NCBI GenBank assembly: GCA_963776465.1 | Contig: CAVZMV010000002.1 | Coordinates: forward strand, 1,860,001-1,924,000 | Direction: 5' to 3' | Source: DASRHK01 sp963776465 | GTDB taxonomy: Bacteria > Pseudomonadota > Gammaproteobacteria > Nevskiales > Nevskiaceae | DNA length: 64,000 bases | Part shown: one piece after another, positions 46,160-55,695 of the stretch | Layout: every line of letters begins with the position of its first letter | Numbering within the stretch: position 1 is the stretch's first letter | The notes under the pieces: generated by a model | Told to the model about the DNA's origin: nothing | What the model saw: the letters and a program-made list of their open reading frames with translations, nothing else | Database searches by the model: none | Program-made: the position numbers and the translations under genes

Positions 46160-46221
46160 CGCCCTTGGCTGCAAGCCGATGCTGTGCTGGCAGTGAGAAA
46201 CCCATGAGCGAGGAGACGACG

Positions 46222-47679
46222 ATGAGCGAGCAGGTCGATGTGCTGATTGTGGGAGGGGGGCTGTCGGGGATCGGCACCGCCTGCCAGATTTCGCGCGAGT
46301 TCCCGAGCAAGCGCCTGGTGATCCTGGAGCGCCGCGACAACCTCGGCGGCACCTGGGACCTGTTCCGCTACCCGGGCGTGCGCTCGGACACGGACATGGT
46401 CAGCTTCGGCTTCAAGTTCCGGCCATGGAACTCCAACAAGGTGCAGGCCGACGGCGCGGACCTGCGCAACTACATCCGCGACACCGCGCGCGAGTACGGC
46501 GTCGAGGACAAGGTCCACTTCGGCCTGAAGACCACGCAGGCCAACTGGTGCAGCAAGCAGCGCCACTGGATGGTCAGCGCGCTGCACGAAGCCAGCGGCG
46601 AGATGCGCAGCTACACCGCGAAGTACCTGATCAGCTGCACCGGCTACTACAACCACGACCAGGGCTTCCTGCCGCAATTCCCCGGTGTGGAGACCTTCAA
46701 GGGCCAGTGCATCCATCCGCAGCAGTGGCCGGAGAATCTCGACTACAGCGGCAAGAAAGTCGTCGTCATCGGCAGCGGCGCCACCGCCGTCACGCTGGTG
46801 CCGGCGATGGCCCGCACGGCCGCGCACGTCACCATGCTGCAGCGCTCGCCGTCGTACATCTTCTCGATCCCGGCACACGACAAGCTGTCCGCGTTCCTGT
46901 CGAAGTTCCTGCCCGGGCACCTGGTTTACACGCTGGCGCGCAAGCGCAACGTCCTGTTCCAGCGCGCGCTCTACGAAGCCTGCAAGCGCTGGCCGCAGCT
47001 GATGCGCAAGTTCCTCCTCGGCAAAGTGCGCAAGCACGTCGGCCCCAACGTCGACATGCGGCATTTCACGCCCAAGTACATGCCGTGGGACGAGCGCCTT
47101 TGCGCGGTGCCCAATGCCGACCTGTTCGTGGCGCTGCGCCAGGGGCAGGCCTCGGTCGTCACCGATCACATCGAGACCTTCACCGAGACCGGCATTCGCC
47201 TGAAGTCGGGACAGACGCTCGAGGCCGACATCATCGTCACCGCCACGGGCCTGAATCTGCAGATGATGGGCGGCATGCAGCTGTCGGTGGACGGCGTCGA
47301 GCGTCCGATGAACCAGCGGATGACCTACAAGGGCGTGCTGGTGCAGGACCTGCCCAACATGGCCTGGATCTTCGGCTACACCAACGCGCCGTGGACCTTG
47401 AAGTCGGATCTCGCCGCCGCCTACATCTGCCGGCTCATGCGGCACATGGAGATCACCGGCTGCGACGTCGCCACGCCGCGCGATGGCGAGGGTTGCGTTC
47501 TCGACAGCGGAATCATGGACGCCCTGCAGTCCGGCTACGTCCAGCGCTCCGCGGCGTTGCAGCCGCGCCAGGGCAGCAAGCTGCCGTGGCGGGTGCTGAA
47601 CCACTTCGGGCGCGACACGAAGATGCTGCTCCAGGAGCCGATCGACGACGGCGTGCTGCGCTTCGGAGCAGTCTCGTGA
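46222..47679 (+). CDS. flavin-containing monooxygenase, AlmA/MymA-like
   Basis: 485 residues; ATG 46222 is chosen over 46204 because GAGGAG sits six bases before it. FAD motif 'LIVGGGLSGIG', the type I Baeyer-Villiger fingerprint variant 'FKGQCIHPQQWP', NADPH motif 'VVIGSGATAVTL' and 'IVTATGLNLQMMGGM'. Motif by motif it matches AlmA, the long-chain alkane oxidase of Acinetobacter, and mycobacterial MymA. It probably oxidises long-chain alkanes, ketones or fatty acids. First gene of an operon with WS/DGAT, hydrolase, SDR and a small membrane protein, regulated by the divergent AraC protein. Confidence 0.88.
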   Translation: MSEQVDVLIVGGGLSGIGTACQISREFPSKRLVILERRDNLGGTWDLFRYPGVRSDTDMVSFGFKFRPWNSNKVQADGADLRNYIRDTAREYGVEDKVHFGLKTTQANWCSKQRHWMVSALHEASGEMRSYTAKYLISCTGYYNHDQGFLPQFPGVETFKGQCIHPQQWPENLDYSGKKVVVIGSGATAVTLVPAMARTAAHVTMLQRSPSYIFSIPAHDKLSAFLSKFLPGHLVYTLARKRNVLFQRALYEACKRWPQLMRKFLLGKVRKHVGPNVDMRHFTPKYMPWDERLCAVPNADLFVALRQGQASVVTDHIETFTETGIRLKSGQTLEADIIVTATGLNLQMMGGMQLSVDGVERPMNQRMTYKGVLVQDLPNMAWIFGYTNAPWTLKSDLAAAYICRLMRHMEITGCDVATPRDGEGCVLDSGIMDALQSGYVQRSAALQPRQGSKLPWRVLNHFGRDTKMLLQEPIDDGVLRFGAVS

Positions 47680-49070
47680 GCGCCCGTCGCCTGTCTCTGC
47701 TCGACACGAGCTTCCTGCAGCTGGAATCCAGCCGCTCGCCGATGCACGTCGCTGCCCTGATGATCTTCGGGCTGCCGGAAAACGCGAAGCCGGAATTCGT
47801 CAGCGAAGTCGTGCAGCGCTTCCGCGCCTGCAGGATCTTCCGCAATCCCTGGAACTATCGCCTGCAGCGCGCCGGCCGCCTGCAATTCCTGCCGCAGCTG
47901 CAGGAAGTGCACGACCTCGACATGGAATACCACGTGCGTCACCTGGCCCTGCCGCGTCCGGGCGGGGAGCGCGAGCTGGGCCAGATGATTGCGCGGCTGC
48001 ACAGCCAGCCGCTGGACCTGCGCAAGCCGATGTGGGAGGCGGTGGTCATCGAAGGCCTACAGGACAATCGCTTCGCGATCTATCTCAAGCTGCATCACGC
48101 GCTCGCTGATGGCATTTCCGCAACCAAGCTGGTGATGCGCGCTCTGTCGCTCGAGCCGCATGCCGTCGGCCAGCTGCCGTTCTGGGCTGCGACCGATGAC
48201 AGCGCCAAGGGTGTGCCGCGCGCGCAGCTGAAAGCCGCGCGCAAGCTCAAGCTGCCCAAGGCGTCGACGCTGCTGACGATCACGAAGGCTGCGGCGCGCA
48301 TCTGGACCCACAAGGGCGACGGCGACGAAGTGACACTGCGCTCGGCGCCGCGCACGATCATCAACGACCGCATCTATTCGCAGCGTCGCTTCGCCACGCA
48401 TGCGGAGCCACTCGCGCGGCTGAAGGCGATCGCGAAAGCTGCGGACGCTTCGCTCAACGACGTCGTGCTCGCGCTCACCGGCACCGTGCTGCGCGACTAC
48501 CTGGAGAGCCACAACGCGCTGCCGTCCAAGGGGCTGACCGCATCGGTCCCGGTCTCGCTGCACAACCCGGGCGACCAGGAGATCGGCAACAACGTGTCGA
48601 TGATGTTCGCGACGCTCGGCACGCACATCGCGGATGACCGCCAGCGCGTCGAAGCGATCAAGGCTTCCACGGCCAAGGCCAAGGCGCGGCTCAAGGCGCT
48701 GCCCGATGGCAGCCAGTCGCTGTATTCGAGCCTGATGCTCGCGCCTTACATCGGCAGCCTGCTCACGGGCAGGGCAGGGCGCAACAAGCCGATCTTCAAC
48801 GTGGTCGTCTCCAACGTTCCCGGGCCGCAGGAGCCGCGCTACCTTTACGGCGCGCGCCTGTTGAACAGCTACCCCGTCAGCATCCCCATGCACGGGGCCG
48901 CGCTCAACGTGACCTGCTTCAGCTACGACGGCGTACTCAACTTTGGCCTCACTGCCTGCCGAGACAGCCTGCCGCACATGCAGCAGCTTGCGGTTGGCCT
49001 GGGTCACGCGGTGGATCGCTTCGAGGCGCTCTATTGCGCCAAGCCGCGGGCACTGAAGGTGGCGGCGTGA
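47676..49070 (+). CDS. wax ester synthase/diacylglycerol acyltransferase (WS/DGAT), copy 2
   Basis: 464 residues from a GTG at 47676 that overlaps the monooxygenase stop (GTGA). Active-site motif HHALADG (His140-His141, Asp145). 'SLLDTSFLQLESSRSPMHVA' is the typical start. 'NVVVSNVPGPQEP' and 'GDQEIGNNVSMMF' match the C-terminal half. It makes wax esters or triacylglycerols, perhaps storing the alcohols and acids made by the monooxygenase. Its position inside the MymA-like operon parallels the tgs-type genes of the mycobacterial mymA cluster. Confidence 0.92.
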   Translation: MSARRLSLLDTSFLQLESSRSPMHVAALMIFGLPENAKPEFVSEVVQRFRACRIFRNPWNYRLQRAGRLQFLPQLQEVHDLDMEYHVRHLALPRPGGERELGQMIARLHSQPLDLRKPMWEAVVIEGLQDNRFAIYLKLHHALADGISATKLVMRALSLEPHAVGQLPFWAATDDSAKGVPRAQLKAARKLKLPKASTLLTITKAAARIWTHKGDGDEVTLRSAPRTIINDRIYSQRRFATHAEPLARLKAIAKAADASLNDVVLALTGTVLRDYLESHNALPSKGLTASVPVSLHNPGDQEIGNNVSMMFATLGTHIADDRQRVEAIKASTAKAKARLKALPDGSQSLYSSLMLAPYIGSLLTGRAGRNKPIFNVVVSNVPGPQEPRYLYGARLLNSYPVSIPMHGAALNVTCFSYDGVLNFGLTACRDSLPHMQQLAVGLGHAVDRFEALYCAKPRALKVAA

Positions 49071-49963
49071 GCGTCCTGCGGCAAGACGTGACCTTCGATA
49101 GCTGCGGGGTTCGTTGCCATGCGTGGCTGTATGCATCGCGCACCGCATCGGATCGCGCACCTTGCATCGTCATGGCGCACGGACTTGGCGGCACGCGCGG
49201 CAGCGGCCTCGAGCCGTTCGCCGAGCGATTCGCGGCGGCGGGGTACGCGGTGCTGCTGTTCGACTATCGCCACTTCGGGGACAGCGACGGCATGCCGCGG
49301 CAATTGCTGACGGTTGGTCGTCAACTCGACGACTGGCGCGCTGCGGTGCTTTACGCGCGCGCGCTGCCTGGTGTCGACAACGGGCGCATCGCGCTGTGGG
49401 GCACGTCGCTGTCCAGCGGCCATGTGCTCACGATCGCCGCGGAGGACAAGGGGATTGCAGCCGTGTCAGCGCAGAACCCGATGACGGATGGCCTGGCCGC
49501 AGTGCTGCAGCTGACCCGCACTGTTGGACTGTTTCAGGTGCTGAAGCTCACTGTGCTTGCCATCGTGGACGCGATTCGCGGGGTCTTGGGCCTGTCGCCG
49601 ATCCTGATCCCGATCGTGGCACGTGCCGGAGTTCTTGCGCCGCTCGCCGGCGAAAAGGCTTACGACGGCTACGTTGCGGTCGCGTGCCTGAGGTGGCGCA
49701 ACGAGATGAGCGCGCGCATGGCGCTGACGCTCGCGCTGTATCGACCCCGTGCGCAGGACCTGCGTTGCCCGGCGCTGATCCAGGCCTGCATGCAGGACCA
49801 GGCGGTGTCTGCGCCCGCTGCCCTCGCGTTCGCGAAGCGCGCCGGCGCCGAGCTCAGGCAATACGCGCAGATGGATCACTTCGACATCTACGTCGGCGAG
49901 GACTTCGAGCGCGCCGTCGGCGACCAGCTCGAGTTCTTCGGCCGCACCCTCCTCAATCGCTGA
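49067..49963 (+). CDS. alpha/beta hydrolase
   Basis: 298 residues from a GTG at 49067 overlapping the WS/DGAT stop (GTGA). The oxyanion strand 'IVMAHGLGGTRGSG' is followed by the nucleophile elbow GTSLSSG. A C-terminal His in 'AQMDHFDIYVG' completes the triad. A hydrophobic cap around residues 150-190 suggests a lipid-like substrate. It may be the esterase or lactonase acting after the Baeyer-Villiger-type monooxygenase, as LipR is thought to in the mycobacterial operon. Confidence 0.82.
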   Translation: MSVLRQDVTFDSCGVRCHAWLYASRTASDRAPCIVMAHGLGGTRGSGLEPFAERFAAAGYAVLLFDYRHFGDSDGMPRQLLTVGRQLDDWRAAVLYARALPGVDNGRIALWGTSLSSGHVLTIAAEDKGIAAVSAQNPMTDGLAAVLQLTRTVGLFQVLKLTVLAIVDAIRGVLGLSPILIPIVARAGVLAPLAGEKAYDGYVAVACLRWRNEMSARMALTLALYRPRAQDLRCPALIQACMQDQAVSAPAALAFAKRAGAELRQYAQMDHFDIYVGEDFERAVGDQLEFFGRTLLNR

Positions 49964-49981
49964 TACCTACAGAGACCAACC

Positions 49982-50833
49982 ATGAAATCGTTCAAGAACC
50001 GCGTCGCCGCCATCACCGGCGCCAGCTCCGGCATCGGCCGCGCCCTGGCCCTGGAGCTCGCCGCACGCGAGTGCGACCTCGCGCTCAGCAGCAACACCAA
50101 TCAGAAAGCACTCGCGGAAACGGCCAGGCTCGCCGAGCGGCACGGCGTACGCGTGACGACGGCAAAGGTCGACGTCGCCGATTGCAAGCAGGTGCACGCC
50201 TGGGCGGATCGCACCGTCGCAGAGCACGGCAAGGTGAACATGATCTTCAACAACGCCGGCGTCGCGCTCACCGGCACCGTGGAGGAAACCAAGGTGAGCG
50301 ACTACGAGTGGCTCATGGGGATCAACTACTGGGGCGTCGTCTACGGCACCAAGGCGTTCTTGCCGCATCTGAAAGCCTCGGGTGAAGGACACGTGATCAA
50401 CCTCTCCAGCGTCTTCGGCCTTTTCGCGCAGCCCGGCATGAGCGCCTATAACTCGAGCAAGTTCGCGGTGCGCGGCTTCACCGAGTCCCTGCGCCAGGAG
50501 CTGGATCTGGCCCGCATCGGCGTCAGCGCCACCTGCGTCCATCCGGGCGGCGTCAAGACCAACATCGCGGCTTCGGCGCGCATGTCGGACAGCATCGCCA
50601 AGGTGACCGGCGGCAACGCCGAAGGCAGCCGTCAGGGTTTCGAGAAGCTCCTGCGCACGACCGCCGAGGACTGCGCGCGCGCGATCCTCACCGGCGTGCA
50701 GAGGAATTCCAGGCGTGTTCTGATCGGCGTCGATGCGCGTGCGGCCGACGGCCTGCAGCGATTGCTTCCGGGGATGTACCAGAGCGTCGTCACTACGGGC
50801 CTGCGGCTGGCCAGGGGGAACAGCAATGCTTGA
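49982..50833 (+). CDS. SDR family oxidoreductase
   Basis: 283 residues. Cofactor motif TGASSGIG, NNAG, catalytic 'YNSSK' with Ser in 'NLSSVFG', and the C-terminal 'PGGVKTNIAASARM' region found in bacterial long-chain alcohol/aldehyde SDRs (AcrA1/FabG-like fatty acyl-reductase relatives). It probably oxidises or reduces long-chain alcohols, aldehydes or ketones. Eighteen bases after the hydrolase gene; its 3' end overlaps the next small membrane protein gene by 8 bp. Confidence 0.86.
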   Translation: MKSFKNRVAAITGASSGIGRALALELAARECDLALSSNTNQKALAETARLAERHGVRVTTAKVDVADCKQVHAWADRTVAEHGKVNMIFNNAGVALTGTVEETKVSDYEWLMGINYWGVVYGTKAFLPHLKASGEGHVINLSSVFGLFAQPGMSAYNSSKFAVRGFTESLRQELDLARIGVSATCVHPGGVKTNIAASARMSDSIAKVTGGNAEGSRQGFEKLLRTTAEDCARAILTGVQRNSRRVLIGVDARAADGLQRLLPGMYQSVVTTGLRLARGNSNA

Positions 50834-51098
50834 GACACGAGGATTCTGGCTGTCGCAAATGCTGGTGCTGCTGGCGTTCTACGCGGTAGCGATCGTATTG
50901 AGCCTGAATGGGCTGGGCTCGCACGTGGTCGTGAAGGTTGCGATGGTCCTTGTCGCCGCGCACGTGCTGGAAGTCCCTTTGGCGTTCTACGTCCTCAGGG
51001 GCCGCAATCCGCAAGCCCTGCGGGTGATCCTCGCGACGTTGTTGTTCGGCCTCGTCTGGTGGATCCCCGCCAGGCGCGGTCTGCTTGCGGTGAACTAA
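50826..51098 (+). CDS. small membrane protein at the end of the monooxygenase operon
   Basis: 90 residues from ATG 50826 in a different frame, overlapping the SDR gene by 8 bp. Three hydrophobic helices (about 9-27, 33-52 and 63-80) and a basic tail (PARRGLL). Resembles small DUF4499-type proteins; assignment is weak. Its stop overlaps the convergent AraC gene by 4 bp. Confidence 0.6.
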   Translation: MLETRGFWLSQMLVLLAFYAVAIVLSLNGLGSHVVVKVAMVLVAAHVLEVPLAFYVLRGRNPQALRVILATLLFGLVWWIPARRGLLAVN

Positions 51099-51958
51099 CT
51101 CTCGCGCCTGATCTGCGCGCGGAATTCCCTGGGTGTCGCCGCATGCGCCGCCTTGAAGCTGGTGGTCAGGTGGCTCTGGCTGGCAAAGCCGCAGTCGTGC
51201 GCTATCTGCGAGATCGGCAGCGCCGTCATCGTCAGCAACTTGCGCGCCTGCTCGAGCCGGGCGGCAAGGATGTAGCGATGCGGCGGCGCGCCGATGGAGT
51301 CTGCGAACACGCGCCGGAAGTGCACTTCGCTGACGCGCGCCAGGGCGGCCAGCCGCTGCACCGACAGGTCTTGCGCCAGGTTCTCGCGGATGTGGTTCAA
51401 CACGCCCTGCATGCGCGCGAAGTGCGAATGGTTCTGGCTGATGCCGCCGGTCTCGGGCGTGGTCAGCGCACGATAGGTCTGGCTGAGCATCACCGTCGCC
51501 AGCGATGTCACGAAGGGCTCGTCGGTCGCGCCGCCCTTCTGTAGCTCGGTGACGAGCTCCAGCGCCGCAGTGCCGACTAGGGCGTCGCTGAACTGACGCG
51601 GTCCCTGGCCCGGCCGGGCCAGCAGACGGAAGCGCTCGGTGATGCCCTCCGACTGTTCCGGGAAGTAGAACGCGGCGAAGTCCACGCCGCCGCTGTAATG
51701 CCAGTGCGTCGCGCAGCCGGCCGGCACCAGCATCGAGCGCGTCGGCAAGGACTTGACGCGCCAGTTCCCGACTTCGCCTTCCTGCACCGCGGCGCCGCCG
51801 AGTTGCGTGAGCAGGACCATGCATTGGACGCCGGGTACCGATCGCTCGACGTCCCGGAAGTGGTAGCGCTCCACGTAAAGCGGCGTCGACCCGCCCACCA
51901 GGCCCTCGACGATCGGCTTGTGACCGAGATGCCTGCGCACTTGCAGCCAGGGTTTCAT
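51095..51958 (-). CDS. AraC family regulator (AraC-binding-like N domain)
   Basis: 287 residues. A cupin-like N-terminal domain ('VERYHFRDVERSVPGVQCMVLLTQLGG') is followed by the HTH pair 'LSVQRLAALARVSEVHFRRVFADSIGAPPHRYI' and 'PISQIAHDCGFASQSHLTTSFKAAHAATP'. It belongs to a different AraC subgroup from the regulator at 45101. It converges on the monooxygenase operon and is divergent from the FG-GAP/AlkB genes, so it may control alkane hydroxylase genes. Confidence 0.87.
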   Translation of the reverse strand: MKPWLQVRRHLGHKPIVEGLVGGSTPLYVERYHFRDVERSVPGVQCMVLLTQLGGAAVQEGEVGNWRVKSLPTRSMLVPAGCATHWHYSGGVDFAAFYFPEQSEGITERFRLLARPGQGPRQFSDALVGTAALELVTELQKGGATDEPFVTSLATVMLSQTYRALTTPETGGISQNHSHFARMQGVLNHIRENLAQDLSVQRLAALARVSEVHFRRVFADSIGAPPHRYILAARLEQARKLLTMTALPISQIAHDCGFASQSHLTTSFKAAHAATPREFRAQIRRES

Positions 51959-52072
51959 GGCGGGTCCCCCATGATCAGATTATGAAAAACAACGGTCGCC
52001 GGCTGGAAGGCTTGCGAGAGGAATCCCCGCATCATCGGCTCAGAAGTTTAACGATTCAAGCGAGGCGCGGAA

Positions 52073-53413
52073 ATGCAGAACCACAAGACGGCGGCAACGC
52101 CGTCGACCCTGAGCGCCGTATTGCTGACCGCGCTGCTGTGCATGGCCTGCGGGCAAGGCCCGGGAACCTCGGGAGGAGAACGTGACGCGCTCGCTGAGCA
52201 GCAGACCGGCGACATCAAGTTCGCCGTCGCACAGGACTATCCGGCGTCGACCGTCACCTACAACGGGACGGCCAGTCCCGGCGCGATCGCGCATCTGTAT
52301 CGCAACGGTGTCGCCGACGAGTACGCCGACCTGGTGATGGCGAACCTCGGCGGCGGCCCCGTCGTGCTCTACGGCGTCGGCGGCGGTACGTTCACCACCC
52401 AGCGCACCATCATCGACAACGCCGATACGGATGCCTCGGCCGTCCAGGTCGCCGATTTCAACGCCGACGGGATTCCCGACATCGTGTCCGGCGGCTACAC
52501 CACCTTGAAGATCACAGTGCTGCTCGGTCGTGCGGATGGTTCATTCGGCGTCAGCGGTCAGTACCCGCTGCAGGGGCAGGGTGTATGGCCTTCGCAGTTC
52601 GGCATCGCAGACTTCAACCGCGACGGCCACCTCGACATCGCCGTATCCACTTACGGCGGCGGGAAGATCACGATCCTGCTCGGCAACGGCGACGGCAGCT
52701 TTCACGCGGCGGCGCCGGTTCCGGCGACCAACGTGGCGCTGGCCTTGCTGGTCGCCGACTTCGATGTCGACGGCATCCCGGACCTGGCGGTGACGGAGTC
52801 ACAGCCGACGGTGGGCACACCTTCAGTTCTGGGCAACGTGTCCGGGCGCCTGCTGCACGGCGCGGTGGAGATCCTGCTGGGCAATGGCGACGGGACGTTC
52901 CGCAAGTCGGACTCCTATCCGGTCGGCACCTTGTCGGAGCTGATCCGCTACGGGGACATCGACGAGGACGGCAACGGCGACTTGTTCATCTTCAACGCCA
53001 TCATCAGCAACGACGCCTCGATCCTGTTCGGGGTCGGCGGCGGTCGATTCGCGCCTGAACGGCAGATGCGCCTCAGCGGACCGAGCTCCGTGCAGGTCCT
53101 GGATGAGCGTGCCACCGACTCCTCCGAGGGCTTGCAGCTGGTCGACTTCAACCGCGACGGCCACCTCGACATGGCCGTGACGCAGATCATTTCGAGCCGC
53201 CTGGTGATTTTCCAGGGCGACGGGCATGGGCACTTCTCGCCGGAAGGGTCTTACGACATTGCCGGGTTCCCGGAAGATCTCATGGCTGGCGACCTCAACG
53301 GCGATGGCTGCCCGGATCTGGCCGCGCCTGGAAATCTGATTCCGATCGGACCGTCGGACGTCGGTATCGCGCGCGTCTCCGTGTTGATCAATCTCTCTGC
53401 TGGGTGCCAATAG
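52073..53413 (+). CDS. FG-GAP/VCBS repeat lipoprotein
   Basis: 446 residues. A lipobox (LLCMAC) follows a slightly long signal region. The mature part has at least six VCBS/FG-GAP blades, each with a calcium-binding DxNxDGxxD-type loop: 'DFNADGIPD', 'DFNRDGHLD', 'DFDVDGIPD', 'DIDEDGNGD', a second 'DFNRDGHLD' and 'DLNGDGCPD'. They form a beta-propeller. Such proteins are surface binding modules. It lies two bases before the AlkB ATG, so they are probably co-transcribed. A link to substrate contact is speculative. Confidence 0.87.
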   Translation: MQNHKTAATPSTLSAVLLTALLCMACGQGPGTSGGERDALAEQQTGDIKFAVAQDYPASTVTYNGTASPGAIAHLYRNGVADEYADLVMANLGGGPVVLYGVGGGTFTTQRTIIDNADTDASAVQVADFNADGIPDIVSGGYTTLKITVLLGRADGSFGVSGQYPLQGQGVWPSQFGIADFNRDGHLDIAVSTYGGGKITILLGNGDGSFHAAAPVPATNVALALLVADFDVDGIPDLAVTESQPTVGTPSVLGNVSGRLLHGAVEILLGNGDGTFRKSDSYPVGTLSELIRYGDIDEDGNGDLFIFNAIISNDASILFGVGGGRFAPERQMRLSGPSSVQVLDERATDSSEGLQLVDFNRDGHLDMAVTQIISSRLVIFQGDGHGHFSPEGSYDIAGFPEDLMAGDLNGDGCPDLAAPGNLIPIGPSDVGIARVSVLINLSAGCQ

Positions 53414-53415
53414 AC

Positions 53416-54567
53416 ATGAACACTGAAGTGCGGACGCAGGAAAGCTGGAAGGACGGCAAGCGCCTCTTGTGGCTGCTCGGCGCCGTCATCCCCGCGCTGC
53501 CATTCCTCGGCTTCGGGCTGGCGCAGGCCACGGGCCTCGGCCTGTTCTGGTGGCTGCCGCTGCTGGTGGTGTACGGCTTGTTCCCGGCGCTCGATTGGCT
53601 CATCGGCGAAGACAGCGCCAATCCGCCGGAAAGCCTGGTCGCGCAGCTCGAGAACGATCGCTACTACCGCTGGCTCACTTATCTGTACATCCCGATCCAG
53701 TACGGCGTTTTCCTCTGGGGAGCGTGGATGGTCGCGAGCGGCGACCTGCGCTGGTGGGAGATGCTGGGGCTTGCGCTGTCGATCGGCATCGTCGGTGGCG
53801 GCGGCATTAATACAGCGCACGAGCTCGGCCACAAGAAGGAAGCCCTCGAGCGCTGGCTGGCGAAGATCACGCTGGCGCAGGTGTTCTACGGCCACTTCTT
53901 CGTCGAGCACAACAAGGGCCATCACAAGAACGTCGCGACGCCGAACGATCCGGCTAGCGCACGACTGGGCGAATCGCTCTACGAATTCCTGCCGCGCACC
54001 GTGATCGGCAGTGCGCGCTCCGCCTGGAACATCGAGAAGGAGCGCTTGGCCCGCGCGGGCAGGGGCGTGTGGAGCGTGCAGAACGAGAACCTTCAGGCCT
54101 GGGCGATGAGCGTGGTCCTGTATGGCGTGCTGATCGCTGCCCTGGGACCCGTCGTGATCCCGTTCCTGCTGGTGCAGGCCGTTTACGGGTTCTGCCTGCT
54201 GGAGTTCGTCAACTACATCGAGCACTACGGGCTGGTGCGCCGCAAGGAAGCCAGCGGCCGCTACGAGCGCTGCCGGCCGGAGCATTCCTGGAACAGCAAC
54301 CACGTCGTCACCAACGTGCTGCTGTATCACCTGCAGCGGCATTCGGATCACCACGCCAATCCGACGCGCCGCTACCAGGCGCTGCGCCACTTCGACGACA
54401 GCCCCCAGCTGCCCTCCGGCTACTTCGGCATGATCCTCGTCGCGCTCTGCCCGCCGCTGTGGCGCAAGGTGATGGACCCCAGGGTCCTCGCGCACTACGA
54501 CGGCGACGTCACCCGCGCCAACATCCATCCGCCGAAGCGGAAGGAGATCCTGGCGCGCTACGCATAG
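53416..54567 (+). CDS. alkB: alkane 1-monooxygenase
   Basis: 383 residues; ATG 53416 is preferred over GTG 53404. Six transmembrane helices. All the di-iron histidine motifs of AlkB are present: HELGHK (His135, His139), EHNKGHHK, LQRHSDHH, plus 'NYIEHYGL'. It hydroxylates the terminal carbon of medium or long alkanes, taking electrons from rubredoxin. No rubredoxin gene is in the window; a ferredoxin reductase and a [2Fe-2S] ferredoxin lie downstream. Confidence 0.94.
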   Translation: MNTEVRTQESWKDGKRLLWLLGAVIPALPFLGFGLAQATGLGLFWWLPLLVVYGLFPALDWLIGEDSANPPESLVAQLENDRYYRWLTYLYIPIQYGVFLWGAWMVASGDLRWWEMLGLALSIGIVGGGGINTAHELGHKKEALERWLAKITLAQVFYGHFFVEHNKGHHKNVATPNDPASARLGESLYEFLPRTVIGSARSAWNIEKERLARAGRGVWSVQNENLQAWAMSVVLYGVLIAALGPVVIPFLLVQAVYGFCLLEFVNYIEHYGLVRRKEASGRYERCRPEHSWNSNHVVTNVLLYHLQRHSDHHANPTRRYQALRHFDDSPQLPSGYFGMILVALCPPLWRKVMDPRVLAHYDGDVTRANIHPPKRKEILARYA

Positions 54568-54688
54568 AGCCGCGCAAAGTCCGCGCCCTGACTGGCGATT
54601 GGCTGCCGCGCCGGGAGGTCTCGTCCGCTCGGCCGATGCCGGAGGCGCGGCCGCTGGGCGATGATAGGGACGTCTTCGGGGGGATCCC

Positions 54689-55690
54689 ATGTCGCGAACG
54701 TTCCTGGCTGTCACCGCATTGAGTGCGTCTCTCTGGTTTGCCGCGCCGGCGCGCGCGGTGGACGACCCGCCGCTGGAGACGCCGCAGGCGACGCTCGACA
54801 AGGGCCTGATGTGCACGGGTTTCACGCACCCGGACAAGCCGCCGGTGCTGCTGGTGCACGGCACGTTCACCAACGGTGAGGAGCAGTACACCTGGACGTA
54901 CCTGCCGCTGCTCGCCAGCCGCGGCTTCGACGTTTGCACCGTCACCTACCCGGACCGCGGACTGGGCGACCAGCAGATCTCCGCCGAGTACGTGGTCAAC
55001 GCGCTGCGCAGGATCCGCGCGCAGAGCGGCCGCAAGGTGGCGATGATCGGCCACAGCCAGGGCGCGGGGATGCCGCGCTGGGCGCTCAAGTTCTGGAAGT
55101 CGGCGCGCGACGCCACCGCAGATTTCGTTCTGCAGGCCGGGCCCAACCATGGCACCACGCGCTCCTCGCCGGGCGGCTTCGGCTCGAGCAATCCGCTGGG
55201 CATGCCCGCGGCGTTCTTCCAGTTCCAGCCGAAGTCGAAGTTCGTCGCCGCCGTCAACCGGGGTGACGAGACGCCTGGGGATGTTTCCTACACCAGCCTC
55301 TACACGATGTTCGACGAGCTGGTCGAGCCGAGCGCGCCGATCCCAACGGCCGGCCTGGACTGGGCCAAGGGCAATCCGAACGTCGCCAACATCCGCCTGC
55401 AGAACGTCTGCCCAGGGCGCTTCGTCGATCACCTGTCGATCGGGCTGACCGATCGCCTCACGTTCCGCCTGACGCTCGACGCGATCCTGAATCCCGGCCC
55501 GGCGAACGTGCAGCGCGCGGGTGGCGCCTCGGCGCTGTGCGGGCTGCTCGATTTCGTGCCGAACCAGATCGTGGCGCCGACGGCGGTGCAGGGCATGCTC
55601 AAGATCCTGCAGGACGAATCCCGCAGCGGCTCGCTGCCGGTGTTCCATCAGGTCACCGAGGAGCCGCCGCTCAAGCCGTACGCGCTGTAA
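54689..55690 (+). CDS. secreted lipase of the Candida antarctica lipase B (CALB) type
   Basis: 333 residues. Signal peptide ends near ARA-VD. 'LLVHGTFTNGEEQYTWTYLPLL' is followed by the elbow GHSQG (Ser123). 'LYTMFDELVEP' supplies Asp209 and 'NVCPGRFVDHLS' supplies His248. The spacing and text around these residues match fungal CALB (ATDEIVQP; DHAG) better than typical bacterial class I lipases. It should hydrolyse triacylglycerols or other esters outside the cell. Between alkB and ferredoxin reductase, 120 bp after alkB, so it probably has its own promoter. Confidence 0.83.
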   Translation: MSRTFLAVTALSASLWFAAPARAVDDPPLETPQATLDKGLMCTGFTHPDKPPVLLVHGTFTNGEEQYTWTYLPLLASRGFDVCTVTYPDRGLGDQQISAEYVVNALRRIRAQSGRKVAMIGHSQGAGMPRWALKFWKSARDATADFVLQAGPNHGTTRSSPGGFGSSNPLGMPAAFFQFQPKSKFVAAVNRGDETPGDVSYTSLYTMFDELVEPSAPIPTAGLDWAKGNPNVANIRLQNVCPGRFVDHLSIGLTDRLTFRLTLDAILNPGPANVQRAGGASALCGLLDFVPNQIVAPTAVQGMLKILQDESRSGSLPVFHQVTEEPPLKPYAL

Positions 55691-55695
55691 CGCCG

